Shown: positions 1 through 11,383 of the stretch, one piece after another
Position numbering within the stretch: position 1 is the stretch's first letter
Layout: each line of letters begins with the position of its first letter
Assembly: GCF_037102585.1 (NCBI RefSeq)
Contig: NW_027043819.1
Location: forward strand, 1,612,001 to 1,676,000
DNA: 64,000 bases
Direction of reading: 5' to 3'
Origin: Saccharomycopsis crataegensis
Taxonomy: Eukaryota; Ascomycota; Saccharomycetes; Ascoideales; Saccharomycopsidaceae
Made by a program: the position numbers and the translations under genes
The notes under the pieces: generated by a model
Told to the model about the DNA's origin: nothing
What the model saw: the letters and a program-made list of their open reading frames with translations, nothing else
Databases searched by the model: none

Positions 1-1941
1 GGCCCCCAAGTAACACTATTGAATGATCTGCCCTTCTGAAATTTTCTTCATTTAACCTCTTTGAGGCATAATAGTGGTGTGCACCAATAATATTAGGGTC
101 GAAGGTCACACTGAATGTAGATAACCTCTGCCACTGCCTGGTATTGAATGAGAATCGCCATAAATCTCCCAATACTTTCCCATCAGAGCTAATACCCCCA
201 TGAATGACCATTGACTGATCAGCAAATGCACTTTCTCGCTTAGCAAAGTGTGAGTAAAAATCCTCGCCGTAACTTTTCTTCTTTATTTTCTTTTTTTCCA
301 TCATTGTAGACCGCTTCATCTCATTGGAGAACTTTGAGTCGGCACACATCACCGCGGCATGGAAACCCCTTACGGGCGGAACAATATCACAAGGTAAGTT
401 TGTTGAGCTGGCAAACAAAGTCAAATCAGCAGGAATAACCAAGGCTTCTGGGCTGAACTCAATATAATTTGTCACCCCTTCTTGGGAAACAATTAGGTCG
501 ATCCTCAAAAAATCATTAAGGGGCTCAAGAGGTCCCAGAAAGGCCTGATCAATTGATTCTTTTTCTGGGGTTTTTGAACCATTGGTCTCAGGCACGTTAG
601 TGTCTGGCAGATTCAAATCTTTCCTTAGTAGTACCTCATCACACTTTTTTGGCCCAAAACCACCAAATATGAAAACTGACACAAACAACCGTTCATTCAA
701 CAAATCATTAGCGTCTTTTATATCATGATCATCCACCGTGTTGGTTCGAATGGGAACTGCCTTCAATCCTTGGCCTAACGCGCTATGACCAAACCTTGCA
801 AGCGAAATATTTTTATCAGTGATTGAGTGGGTGACAAGTTTGATCTCTTTGAATTTGAAAATAAATGTATCCAAAACCCAACACCTACTGTTAAGCACCA
901 ACCGCCTTTCAAGAATTTCCGTCCCATCATCTAGCTTCTTTTGGTTATCCATTAGTTGGAATCCCCCATAGTAGAATATATGTCTCGCGGTGATCTTCGT
1001 CATACTGGCGCAGCACAACAAAGGAGGAATGTCTCCTCTGAGAACTGGTTCCTGTATTAAATTGGTATCGGTTTCCAAAACATACAATTTTGAGTTCCGA
1101 TGGAGCTGGTTATTATAAAGAATCCAAGGTTTGATATTTTCCGGTAATTTGATGTCTAAATTTTCTGCTGCTGGTCGGATTGTGGGCGTTATTCTTGCAT
1201 GGGTGTTTAGGGGGTCGATATTTGCGGTCAACCCACCAAGAAGGAAGACTTGATTACCAATAGAGTCACATGAACCGTACACCAAAGGGGGAAGGGCCGA
1301 GTAGCCATAAAGTACGGGAATATGACGATAATTTATAAAACCGTTGTTTTCATTATCCATATTTTGCAAAGATAAATCGTCTTGATCGTCATCACTATCA
1401 AAAGATGCGACAGGTATCCCTTCAACATCCAAGTTTAATGAGGGATCCCACACTTGGTGATTTGCCACAAAGCCCAAATCAGAATCGCGGTTATATTTTT
1501 TAATTTCGGGAAAATAATAATAGTATAATTTATTCAATTCTTCCAGCATCGGACTCATCAATTCCTCGGATATTCGACGCTTCTGCTCCAATGTTGGCAA
1601 GGTGTCTCCACATTCCTGGATCTCCTTTGAATTGCTATTATTATTTTCAGCTAACGCATTGTAAAATGGGTTATTGTAGGTTATAAGCAGCATGATTTCC
1701 TTCATTACGAACCCACTGACGAGTTCTGGCGCCAATATATTGAGACATCGCTGCTTTTCACTAGAATAAAAAATAGCCAGATGTATAGGAATTATTTGAC
1801 AGTTATTATTTAGTTGCTTTCTCACCCTTCTTCACACCCCAGTAAAAAAACAAGAAGACGTTATGTTGCTGCAACTTCAGGCAGGGTAATGAGAGATACG
1901 CTGTTATCGGTAACCTTATTTGGTGTTCAGACATACTCCAT
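1..1941 (-). CDS. GPB1: Gpb1/Gpb2-type kelch-repeat protein, 3' end cut by window edge
   Basis: Kelch-propeller protein resembling yeast Gpb1/Gpb2 (Krh), Gβ-mimic partners of Gpa2 that restrain the cAMP-PKA pathway and stabilise Ira proteins. The minus-strand reading frame runs without a stop from about 1830 to base 1. It shows kelch blades such as GNQVFLLGGL, RHIFYYGGFQL, FGHSALGQ...VFIFGGFG and MVIHGGISSDGKVLGDLW, which match the Gpb family in order and spacing. The C-terminus lies outside the window. The frame has no ATG before 1705, but a likely intron at 1936-1761 (donor GTATGT, acceptor TTCTAG, AACTAAA possible branch) joins ATG-GA (1941-1937) in frame to exon 2 at 1760, giving an N-terminus MDEKQRCLN. 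The family call is fairly secure; the intron and the start are inferred. Confidence 0.72.
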
Positions 1942-2084
1942 GGTACACACCGTTCGATATAACTGCAACTACAGCTATTATTGCGTTAAGAAGAAAAAAA
2001 AAAAGCACCCATAAACTAGAGTCTCTATCAAAGAATCTAAACAATAACCCAGCAAATTCATGGCAGAAAAAGGACAGCCCCAAC

Positions 2085-3626
2085 TCACACCATGAAGTTC
2101 TTTAATAGCTTCCAAATTCTTTTAACTTTTTCACCTTTTCTTTTAAAAAACAACGCTACCAAAAATACCACCAAATTCAAAATTAAAATAGCTATCCAAC
2201 TCTTTGCCCTAGTATTAACGAGTCGGTATTGCACTAAGACTTTTATATTTCTGAACAACGAATGTTCAGTAGAGATTTGTGACTTTATATTGTGGTTTTT
2301 TGCTGGAGATGAAAGTGAATTTATTTTTTCATCCATCATTATATGTGGATGTTTGCGTGAGAATTTTTTGTAGACTTGAAGCTTCTTTTGGACAATCAAT
2401 TCATCAACACTAGTTTTATCACTGCTTGTATATGATCCTATTGTAGGAGGAATGTTATCATTTGCCTTAGTCTTAATATTAACCTTAGCATTGGCTGGCC
2501 CAACTGCTTTATCTTGGGCTACTGAATTTTTCTTCAGTTTCTCAAAATCTTTTATACTTTCTTCCAAATGCCTAAGCCATGAACGACGATCCCTCGCCAT
2601 AAAACCATTTTCTTCCACAGATTTCTTAGCCGAATCTAGGATAAGACCTTTATCAGAATATGATTCTTCCATTGAAAAACAAGTCAAGTCCCCGATATAG
2701 AATTTCAAGAGTCCATAGAGTGCTTGTATTTTCTTTGCTTCATAATTGTCATATAATTTGTCGTGTTCATTCAGCAAACCGCGATCTTCTGCAAGGTTTT
2801 TGTCTGTATTCAATAATTCAATATTAATTGAAGAGCCATCCTTTCTTATCAATTTTTTGCCCGTCAATTGAGACTCCAAGTCGGCAAATTCCTGGAAATC
2901 CAAGGGGCCCAAATACTGCCTTATATTGTTTCTAATATCGCTTGCTTTTTGAAGTTGGTATTTACAAGCAATTGCCTGGGTGAGGTATTCCAATTGTGGA
3001 TCAACTTCATAAATTCTTGTTCTGGAATGAGTATTTGCCTCTGAATTAAAAGCGTCATCATCATCATTATACGATTCATCACTTAAAAACTCGATAGCAT
3101 TCACAAAATATTGAAAGTTTTCTTTCACCAATCCCATCTGACTTAGATCATCATGTAATAAGGTATCAATTACCCATCCATATAGATTAAAAAAATCTCT
3201 AAAGGCCGTCTTGAATGTAATATTCTTTATCATTTTGCGGGTCATCCCTACCGCTATTGTTGAATTCCCAGCCATGGTACCCTTTTTTGGTACGATCATC
3301 AACTGAACGAAGTCGGTCATTGATAGGTATGCCTGTTTGAGTTGCTTGTTGCCCAATGCTCCTATTATAACCAGTCTAAGGTCATTATTTTGTTGTAGGT
3401 TACTGTAGTTTATTATTTCAAGATATGCTTGCACGATAGACAATGTTTTCAGAATGCTAGAAATATCCGGCCCCGGAAATTCATCAGGCAGTGGTTGGAA
3501 GTCTATCTGGTAATTTTTCCTTAACTCACTTGACATATTAGTTCCTGTATTGCTTTTGTTACTTATTGTTGGCCGATAAGAATCAAAAGTTGTCTTCCTA
3601 AATGGCTCAGTTTTTCGGGTCCACAT
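2085..3626 (-). CDS. Unrecognised tail-anchored membrane protein (513 aa)
   Basis: I do not recognise this family. The 513-residue frame has a polar N-terminus, a mostly helical middle part, an acidic stretch (ESYNDDDDAFNSE, about residues 200-212) and a single hydrophobic segment near the C-terminus (IAILILNLVVFLVALFF, about residues 477-493) followed by a very basic tail. That is the layout of a tail-anchored protein of the ER, peroxisome or mitochondrial outer membrane facing the cytosol. A second in-frame Met (MSSELRKNY, residue 31) could also be the start. It lies 143 bp upstream of the kelch gene's predicted start on the same strand. A TGAGTCA Gcn4-type site sits at 3662-3668, 36 bp before the ATG. 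Confidence 0.7.
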   Translation of the reverse strand: MWTRKTEPFRKTTFDSYRPTISNKSNTGTNMSSELRKNYQIDFQPLPDEFPGPDISSILKTLSIVQAYLEIINYSNLQQNNDLRLVIIGALGNKQLKQAYLSMTDFVQLMIVPKKGTMAGNSTIAVGMTRKMIKNITFKTAFRDFFNLYGWVIDTLLHDDLSQMGLVKENFQYFVNAIEFLSDESYNDDDDAFNSEANTHSRTRIYEVDPQLEYLTQAIACKYQLQKASDIRNNIRQYLGPLDFQEFADLESQLTGKKLIRKDGSSINIELLNTDKNLAEDRGLLNEHDKLYDNYEAKKIQALYGLLKFYIGDLTCFSMEESYSDKGLILDSAKKSVEENGFMARDRRSWLRHLEESIKDFEKLKKNSVAQDKAVGPANAKVNIKTKANDNIPPTIGSYTSSDKTSVDELIVQKKLQVYKKFSRKHPHIMMDEKINSLSSPAKNHNIKSQISTEHSLFRNIKVLVQYRLVNTRAKSWIAILILNLVVFLVALFFKRKGEKVKRIWKLLKNFMV

Positions 3627-4253
3627 TCTACAATTAATGGGATGGAAGAAAAAAAAAAACGTGAGTCACCCCCTGTTTCTTGATCTCCCCAATATGTAAA
3701 TTTAACACCTTAAGAAAACAGTGTCAAACGCACTTTGAGACAGTATTTGTTTATTATTTAGCACTTAATACGAAACCAGGATCCAAAATTCTTCTGTGAG
3801 TATAACTACGTATATTCATTCCTCTGTTATCTGGGTCCACGTTACAGCTTTTGCGATTATATCACATGCGTGTTATTACAGAAAGCTGGGTTTTCCTGTT
3901 ATTCTGGGTGGATTGATACCTTACTATACGATGATCTAAGTCAGATGGTATTGGGATTGGTGCCATAAGACCAGAAGTTGAGGAAAATAACAGTGTATAT
4001 AGTAGTAGTATCGAGAAAAAAAATAATCTTCAAATGATGATTATTAGGAGAGATTTGAACACACTATTTTTATGATCTGGGCCAGCCATTTGCAAGACTC
4101 ATCATCAATCAAAGAATTTCTTGGATTAACGAAAAAGACTATGGATAAGATTTTATTTTTTTCTGTTTGAAGGAAAGGAAAACGAAACAATATTGAGCAT
4201 TTTCATTTTCAACTTCTTTTTTTTTTTTTTTTTTTTAGTTGTCTTCTTTAAAA
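3627..4253. other. Intergenic, no gene seen
   Basis: This is promoter for the tail-anchored protein gene and 3' flank of the Myb/SANT-like gene. It holds a TGAGTCA (3662-3668) and a T-run near 4218-4237. I see no open frame of coding character and no RNA gene. Confidence 0.6.
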
Positions 4254-6272
4254 TCAATCTTTCTCTATATATTCCTTTAAGAATGCAACTTTCTCCTCAA
4301 ATTCCACTTCATTGTTTATCAAGTAATACAATACTGCATCATTCTTTGCCACAATATTACCCAAATGTAAAAAATCTCTGGCATTTATGATCCCCAAGCT
4401 ATGTAGATGACGGAATAGAGAATTGCAGTCCTCCAAATGGCGCTGGTGTTCAAGGAAGACTGCAAAAAGTTGGTTTGTTTGAACTGATTGGGTTGCTTCA
4501 AAAGAGGACGGACCTAAAAGTCGAGGATTGATATGAGATGACAACGTTAAATTCCCGGGATGAGCCATATTAGAGGAAATATGAGAATGATTAGATGTGG
4601 TCTCATTTGAGAACTCAGGATATCCATCCTTGGCCACAATATTCATTGATGAAATATCATCTAATCTGGGAACACTAGCAGTAGATTTTTGAGGGTTGGG
4701 GGTTGTGATAATATCCCTAGAAACAAGATTTGTTTCTTTGTTATAGTAAGTACGCCCCCTGTTTTTGGGACTAGGAGTTGATGACAATTTAGAATTATTT
4801 GATATCGTAGAAGGCACACAAACATTGTGGTTCTCAATACTAAAATCTTGATAGCTGGCCTTTTTATTTGTACTGTTACGATCATCAGTTGAATTTTTAT
4901 CATTATTACTATCATCCATACTGTTACTATTAGTTTTTTCATTATTACGACTCTCAGAGGTAGTACTAGAATAGCCCTGCTCAGTTCCAATCTTTGTTTT
5001 CATTACTGCTGGTTTTATTGCAGCCACTGATTTTAATACCGGGGTTATGTTTTGGGAATGATTTGTTGGTAAAGTTTGATGACCTGCAAGGTCCATTTTG
5101 CCCATCTCATTCCATATCCAGCTTCCATTGTTGATATTGCCTCCATTTGTGTTCCAAAATGTATCCAATGACGACGTGGGTCGCTGCAAAGAGCCACTGC
5201 TTTGATGAGATCGAAGAGCATACGGTACTTGATTTTGTGGAATCAATGGTACTGGTTGGTTCTCGATAAGACCTAATGAATCTCCATTCTTGTAAAAAGG
5301 ATCCTGTATTAACTGATGGTAATCATTTGTATGTGTTGTGGAGTTTTGGTGACTGTAGATATTGGTATTAGTAACAGGGAATTGTGGGGGAATGAGATTG
5401 TGAGAATAGATCATTGGGTTGTTGATTTGAATGGGAACATCACCGACAATCGGTGTTTGTTGATATGGACCGTTTGGGTAGACTGACGGAAGGATGACAA
5501 CAGGAAGAGGTCCTGGATATTGAGGCATCAGTTGCTGATGATTATTATAGAAATATGGATTCTGTTGAGCAAATGTTTGCGGTTGTGGTATATGGACCGG
5601 GAGATTCAAGGATGGGGTTTTGTAATCATTATTCAAATCTTTGTCGTCATAAAATGATACGTTATGAACACCAATATCTTTGCCTTCTGGTGAATTGACA
5701 TCATTTTCCTCTAAATCTTGGATGAGTTGAATGATTTTTGGAGTCTCAAGTGGGTGGAAAGCTTTTTGTAAATTCTTGTTGCCAAATAGATCCTTCAAAC
5801 TCACTAAATCACCACCAGAAGGTTCATAATAGAATTCTATGCTATGGAGATAAATGTAATGGCAACCCCCTTGCATGTACCTTTTGATGTTAGTCCAGGA
5901 TAAGGCAGGATATTCACTATTGGCAGCTTTTTTCCAAAGCTCGTGAACTTTGGGTACTGAGCCTATATACAATTTCCCTTCACTGATTGACCATATCACC
6001 AATTTCTCTGACACCAAGAAGTTCTTGAAAGCCATGATCTCATTGTTCATTTGTTTCAATTTCTCTCTTAATTTTTTGATATCAAACTTGTTCATTTCAA
6101 ATTGACTGGGGAACAAATGTTTCAACTCATTCTGAATTCCCCTGAGGCCAGAATTCGTCAAGGAGTTTGTTGAATCAATTCTTTGAGATCTGTACTGTAC
6201 CAACAAACGACTGAACTCGTTGGTCATCTTGACGCTCCATCTTTTGTATGGTGTTGAATTAGAGCCATTAGT

Positions 6273-6304
<32 letters not shown>

Positions 6305-6374
6305 GTAATTGAGTATTATTATTTAGTGGGACTGATGAATAAGATGAGGGTGAAGGATTTCGGGGTTGGGGCAT
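4254..6374 (-). CDS. Myb/SANT-like domain protein, putative DNA-binding regulator (706 aa)
   Basis: Residues about 42-125 (YKRWSVKMTNEFSRLLVQY ... LKQMNNEIMAFKNFLVSE) resemble the trihelix-like Myb/SANT domain shared by transposase-accessory proteins and fungal regulators. A conserved-looking block follows (WSISEGKLYIGSVPKVHELW ... LSWTNIKRYM). The middle 350 residues are low-complexity, rich in Asn, Pro, Gln and Ser, as in yeast transcription factors. The last 70 residues form a predicted helical segment (LFAVFLEHQRHLEDCN). An in-frame TCA/TCC microsatellite near 6268-6303 encodes a Ser run. The gene is divergent from the phospholipase B gene across a 1-kb promoter. A regulatory role is inferred from architecture; no target can be named. 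Confidence 0.6.
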
Positions 6375-7407
6375 TGGGGATTTTCACGAGATGAAATTGG
6401 AATTGCCGGGGGCATCTAATTGTATTGGCAAATAATAGTACTTGGAATGAACGGATATAAGGGCCTATCAAGCTATACCAGCGCTGATAAAAAATCATAA
6501 AGGGTAGAGAAAAAAAAAATATCAGGAAAAGAAAAAATCAAGAAAGTGAAATAGAAGCACTAATTTCTCAGAGAAAAAAAAAATAATGCCAGTGAAGAAA
6601 TTGACAATAGAAATAAGGTTGATGTTGAAATTATCGTCTAGTAGGTTGGTTAACCTGCTATTGTTAAGGCAACTTGGTGCATCAGTGACAACAAGTTGTG
6701 TGTCTCATATTCAGGAGAAGGTATCCAAAAAGCCACACTCACTATAATTACTAGATGTGAGGAAAAGGAATGATATCCATGAAAATGAATTAGATTACAT
6801 CTGTGTATCTGTATAGCTGGCTGATCGATAATGCAAACAAATTTCATCTGCTGCTAGTCACCAACGGCATGTACACATTCGTTTAGGTCACAGGAATCAA
6901 CACCCAGTCACTCGGGGCATTTGAACAACAATAGAACTCCAGGGGGACTAGCGTGATTATTAACCAGGAGAATCCCGAGATACCCTGGGGACCAGGGTAT
7001 CTGCCCAGAAGCGTTACATTTTAACGTTATACTCGTGCTGCTGCAGTGATTAAACCATGTAGCAATCTGCACGCACTTTCACCGGGATTCCTTTTTTTTT
7101 TTTTTTTTTTTGTTGAATTTGAGGGCTGGTTAGGAATATTCCTCTAACTCTGATCACATCCCTCCATATTATACATACTTCCTCATTGGGGTGCTCCTCT
7201 TATTTCCAATTGCCATCACCACCAACATAGACTTCGCTATTCTCTGTCGCAATCGTCTATTATTATTTTCTCTCTCCTTCTCTCTCTCTCTCTCTCTCTC
7301 TCGTTCAATTGGCTTTCTGTTTTTGTTATTGCCATCGCTACTTCCCGCAGTTCCCGAATTATTTTCTTTGCACCCGTTAACTTAGTACCCAAGAAGATCC
7401 CCAAAAG
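6375..7407. other. Divergent promoter between Myb/SANT-like gene and PLB
   Basis: One kilobase without a gene. It holds a perfect 11-bp inverted repeat at 6978-7002, a 20-bp T-run at 7092-7111 and a CT microsatellite at about 7275-7303, close to the PLB start. The length and motif content fit a regulated promoter. Confidence 0.6.
6978..7002. promoter_or_regulatory. Perfect palindrome in PLB promoter
   Basis: The arms AGATACCCTGG and CCAGGGTATCT are exact reverse complements separated by GGA. It lies about 400 bp upstream of the phospholipase B ATG. It may be a binding site for a dimeric factor; no factor is assigned. Confidence 0.45.
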
Positions 7408-9276
7408 ATGATTGTTTCTTTAGCATCTGCTCTACTATTGATATCTCCTGCCTTTGCTTGGTCTCCTACTGACTCATATGCCCCAGGATCCTTGTCGTGT
7501 CCTGCCAATGTTTCTTTGGTTAGAGAAGCTTCCGGCTTGTCGACTAACGAGTCGGATTGGTTGACCAAACGTCATGCAAACACTGACCAAGCTTTGAAAG
7601 ACTTCTTGACTTACAATATCTCTCTTACGGATTTCGATGTGGATACATTTTTCAACTCTCTCAACAAATCAATCAATGTCGGTTTGGCGTTCAGCGGCGG
7701 TGGGTACCGTGCCATGACTTGTGGTGCTGGGCAATTGGCCGCTTTAGATAATAGAACCACAAATGCTTTTGAAAATGGTCTTGGTGGGTTATTACAAGCT
7801 GCCACCTACCTTGCAGGTTTGTCCGGTGGTAATTGGTTAACAGGTACTATTTCTTTCAACAATTTTACCTCTGTCGAGGATATCCTTAATAACGGGAGTA
7901 TTTGGGATTTATCGCATGCAATTTATAATCCAGGCGGAGTCAATCTTTTTAAAACCGCCTCCGTTTTTGATAGTATGGCTGATGATATTGAAGCCAAAGA
8001 AGATGCTGGATTCAATACCTCCATCACCGATATTTGGGCTCGGGCTTTATCTCATCAGTTTTTCGATGATCCTTTGTACGGTGCAGCCTTGACATTCTCC
8101 ACTTTGAGAGACGCCCCGGTTTTCCAGAACGGAGAAATGCCATTCCCAATCAGTGTTAGTGATGGTCGTTATCCACAAACCAAGATCATCAGCTCTAACT
8201 CGACCGTGTTTGAATTCAACCCATTTGAAATGGGGTCATGGGATCCATACTTGAACGCTTTCACTGACATCAAGTACTTGGGGACTAATGTCACCAATGG
8301 TCAATCCAACATCACTGGTCAATGTATTGGTGGGTTTGATAATGCTGGATTCATTATGGGAACCTCTTCTTCGTTGTTCAACCAATTTTTATTACAATTA
8401 AACTCCACCGGGTTATCCGGAACACTCTATACTCTTGCCGAAAAGATTTTGAGCAGCATTGATCTGAGTGACAATGATATTGCTGACTACACCCCAAACC
8501 CATTCTATAAGACCACTCACGGTTCTTCCAACTCTCTTTCTGATTCCGAACACTTGTATTTGGTTGACGGTGGTGAAGATCTTCAAAACATCCCATTGGC
8601 TCCACTTATCGAACCAAAGCGTGAATTGGATGTTATCTTTGCCTTTGATAATAGTGCTGATACCGACCAATATTGGCCGAACGGTACTTCAATGGTTTAC
8701 ACTTACCAGCGTCAATTTACCGATGCTAATGGTTCGGCATTTCCTTATGTTCCAGACATGCATACTTTCCGTGCCGCCAACATGACCGCCAAACCAGCGT
8801 TCTTTGGATGTGATGCTTCCAACTTGACTGACCTTTCCAGTATCCCTCCATTGGTGGTTTACGTTGCCAACCGTCCATTCTCTTACTGGTCCAACACCAG
8901 TACTTTCAAGATGTCTTATGAAGAGGACGAAAAGAGAGGTATGATCACCAATGGGTTCGAAGTCGCCAGTCGTTTGAACCGTACTTTAGACAGTACTTGG
9001 AAAGAATGTGTGGCCTGTGCCATCATTAGAAGATCCCAAGAAAGATTGAATCAAGCTCAAACTGCTCAATGTCAAGCTTGTTTCGAAGAGTACTGCTGGA
9101 ATGGAGACTATGTCGAAACTGATGTTGGGATTAATTTCACTAATAATGGTACTACCAATGGAGACGAAGAAAATTACAACGCCACTAGCGGAGCCGGCAG
9201 TTTGTACGGTAAGAGTGAACTTAATATGAAATGGGTGGCAGTTTTCGGGTTAGTGGTTGTCGGCTTGTTGATTTGA
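7408..9276 (+). CDS. PLB1: Phospholipase B / lysophospholipase, secreted GPI-type
   Basis: Hydrolyses acyl chains from phospholipids and lysophospholipids at the cell surface. Residues 1-17 form a signal peptide ending at AFA. The fungal PLB motifs are present: SGGGYRAM (about 96-103, with Arg101), the nucleophile elbow GLSGGNW (Ser139) and VDGGEDLQNIPL (Asp387), so the catalytic Arg/Ser/Asp set is intact. Many N-x-S/T sequons indicate heavy N-glycosylation, and a Cys-rich segment lies near residues 530-570. The C-terminus ends in a hydrophobic tail (WVAVFGLVVVGLLI) after a small-residue stretch, typical of GPI attachment. At 622 aa the length is normal for the family. Which paralogue of a multigene PLB family it represents cannot be told. 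One in-frame CTG codon is present (about codon 353). Confidence 0.93.
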   Translation: MIVSLASALLLISPAFAWSPTDSYAPGSLSCPANVSLVREASGLSTNESDWLTKRHANTDQALKDFLTYNISLTDFDVDTFFNSLNKSINVGLAFSGGGYRAMTCGAGQLAALDNRTTNAFENGLGGLLQAATYLAGLSGGNWLTGTISFNNFTSVEDILNNGSIWDLSHAIYNPGGVNLFKTASVFDSMADDIEAKEDAGFNTSITDIWARALSHQFFDDPLYGAALTFSTLRDAPVFQNGEMPFPISVSDGRYPQTKIISSNSTVFEFNPFEMGSWDPYLNAFTDIKYLGTNVTNGQSNITGQCIGGFDNAGFIMGTSSSLFNQFLLQLNSTGLSGTLYTLAEKILSSIDLSDNDIADYTPNPFYKTTHGSSNSLSDSEHLYLVDGGEDLQNIPLAPLIEPKRELDVIFAFDNSADTDQYWPNGTSMVYTYQRQFTDANGSAFPYVPDMHTFRAANMTAKPAFFGCDASNLTDLSSIPPLVVYVANRPFSYWSNTSTFKMSYEEDEKRGMITNGFEVASRLNRTLDSTWKECVACAIIRRSQERLNQAQTAQCQACFEEYCWNGDYVETDVGINFTNNGTTNGDEENYNATSGAGSLYGKSELNMKWVAVFGLVVVGLLI

Positions 9277-10469
9277 GCTGACTCAATTGTCCAAATTTCT
9301 TTCGTTTCTCAATCTACTATCTACCCATACTAATGAGTGTTAAAATTATTATATATATTTTCCTTTTAAAAACTGTTCATAACATTCTCACTTTTTTATG
9401 ATTTAGCCAAAGAAAAAAAAAAAAAAAATAATAATAAGCAAACAAATAAGCACATAAAATTTATACTATTGGTCAGAACACCTTATTCTTATTTTTTCAC
9501 ATATATGTACACATTAGGCTTCAATACTCCGTATTAGCTTTTAATTTGCCTTCAAATGGTTTTTATTACTTCCCAATTCACATATGAACTGGGTTCATGA
9601 TTCTCTGATGATTTACCTTATATTTTTTTTGAGTGGAAAGTACACACATTTTATTATTATCGATATTATATTGTTGACTAAGATATTATTCTTTTTAATC
9701 ACCACTCTTCTTTACCAAGAACATCTGCAATATGAAGTAAATAATGTAACATAACTACCACCCAACAACTTGGTCAAAAATTTGATGATCTACCTTACAA
9801 ACATCTTTCTTCTTATAAACTATCATAGAACTCTGCCTAGATACAAAAAGAATGAATATTTCATTTAGTATAATAGAAACATTACTATGACAAACAGGAT
9901 ACAAAAAAGAGAATAAGAGAAAAAGACAGATAAAACAAAAAATAAAAAATGAAATGAAATGGATTGCAAAAGTTGAATAACCAATTAATGCCTATTAAAA
10001 GAATATAATGAAACCGCAATAAAACGCAAAAACACTGGCTGGACAGGCCCCTAAAAAAAAAAAGGAATGTAAGATGTTTAGGTAGAATTCTAGCTCAATT
10101 TCAAAAGTTCTATAGGTGTTATTCGCTCTTTTTAAATCCAATGAGCAGAAAAAATCATGATCTCCCTTTTTTTACCATTATTATTAATATTTATACATTG
10201 TTATTTTTTTGTTTTGTTTTGCTTTGTTTTTTTTTGTGATGTTGAATTATATCCTTTTTTTTTTTCTCTTCCAAATTCTCATCTTTGTTTTTAGAAAAAA
10301 AAAAATGCAATACAAGTTCTGAAGTTATTATTATATAATTGATAATGATTGTTGGAAAACAAAAACAAAAAAATAAGAAAAACACAAGAGATATTCCCCA
10401 TGATCATCTTCTTTTCTTTTCTAGTCCCTTTTATTTTATTTTTTTATTTTTTTTTTTTTTTTCAAATAT
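9277..10469. other. Intergenic between convergent PLB and complex I genes
   Basis: Very AT-rich, with many A and T runs (for example 9412-9427, 10253-10265, 10440-10462). I see no coding frame, tRNA or repeat pair. It serves as 3' flank for both neighbours; 1.2 kb is long for a convergent gap in this window. Confidence 0.5.
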
Positions 10470-11283
10470 TTACTGCTTTTGTTCACTGGCAATTTCTGCT
10501 TTGATTTCCTCAATCAACTTTTCATTTCCATGGTATGGGTGCTTGACGAAATTGAACCATGGGATGACACTCAACATAACTTGAGAGTTTTGAGAGTTTC
10601 TGTTGGCGATATCCTGTAACCATGGGCTCAAAGAAGATTTCCCGTGAGCTGGCTCACCCTTTATCAATTGGCTCTTAATTTCGGCCTTGTATTTTGCCAA
10701 TTCTCTAGAGTTTTCGGACCACCCCCAAAATCTTTGGGTTGATCTATTGTAAGCAATGAAAAACCCACCAACTAAACCTAATAGCCCTCCAAGTCTGAGA
10801 ATCGAGGCTGGTGGTCTCTTGAAGCTCTTACCGTTTACTGGTTCGGCTTTTTCAAAAGCAGTGAGTAGAGCAGGAAAGAAAAATGTCGAGGCAGCAATGA
10901 CTCCGTAATCCGAAGATCTAAAGTATCTTACAACTTTAGAGAATTCTGGATCGGTATCGATTTTCTAGAAATTGTAGAGTTAGTGAAAGAACGTCAAAAA
11001 AAAAAAAAAAAAGGTAGAGTAGTTTGATAGAGAAGAAGTAAATCAGGGTGAAAGAGCCTAGAAACTGAAAACATAAAAAAAAAAAAAACATAACTGAGAA
11101 GAACTCTTCATTTCCACTGTTTCCCAAGTTGATGAATAAAAGTCTTTATATTATCCAGGTGTTCCTCCACTATGTTTCTTCTTCTTCGTCTTCTTCTTCA
11201 TACATCAACCCCCCAATTGAAACAAATCCATAAACCAACAAAACACTTACGGTAAATGATGTAGATGGGGCTGGATTAGACAT
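10470..11283 (-). CDS. Complex I 21-kDa-type accessory subunit (NUXM-like), spliced
   Basis: Mitochondrial NADH:ubiquinone oxidoreductase accessory subunit of the fungal 20.9/21-kDa family (NUXM in Yarrowia). Exon 1 is 11283-11251 (MSNPAPSTSFT), the intron is 11250-10965 (GTAAGT donor, CACTAAC branch, TTCTAG acceptor, 286 bp), and exon 2 is 10964-10470. The spliced product is 175 aa. Two hydrophobic segments are visible (YGVIAASTFFFPALLTAF; LRLGGLLGLVGGFFIAY), followed by a family-like tail RFWGWSENSRELAKY and a C-terminal SVIPWFNFVKHPYHGN. The promoter carries two CCAATCA boxes in opposite orientation (11384 and 11442). The transposon insertion begins 206 bp upstream of the ATG. The presence of this subunit implies a complex I-containing yeast. 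Confidence 0.88.
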
Positions 11284-11383
11284 AATTTCCAATATATTGA
11301 TTGATATTGACGTTGGCGTAGGTATCGTTATACTGTTTCTTCACCTCTATATTTTCTCAATTTCGTTTTTTTTTTTGTGTGAG

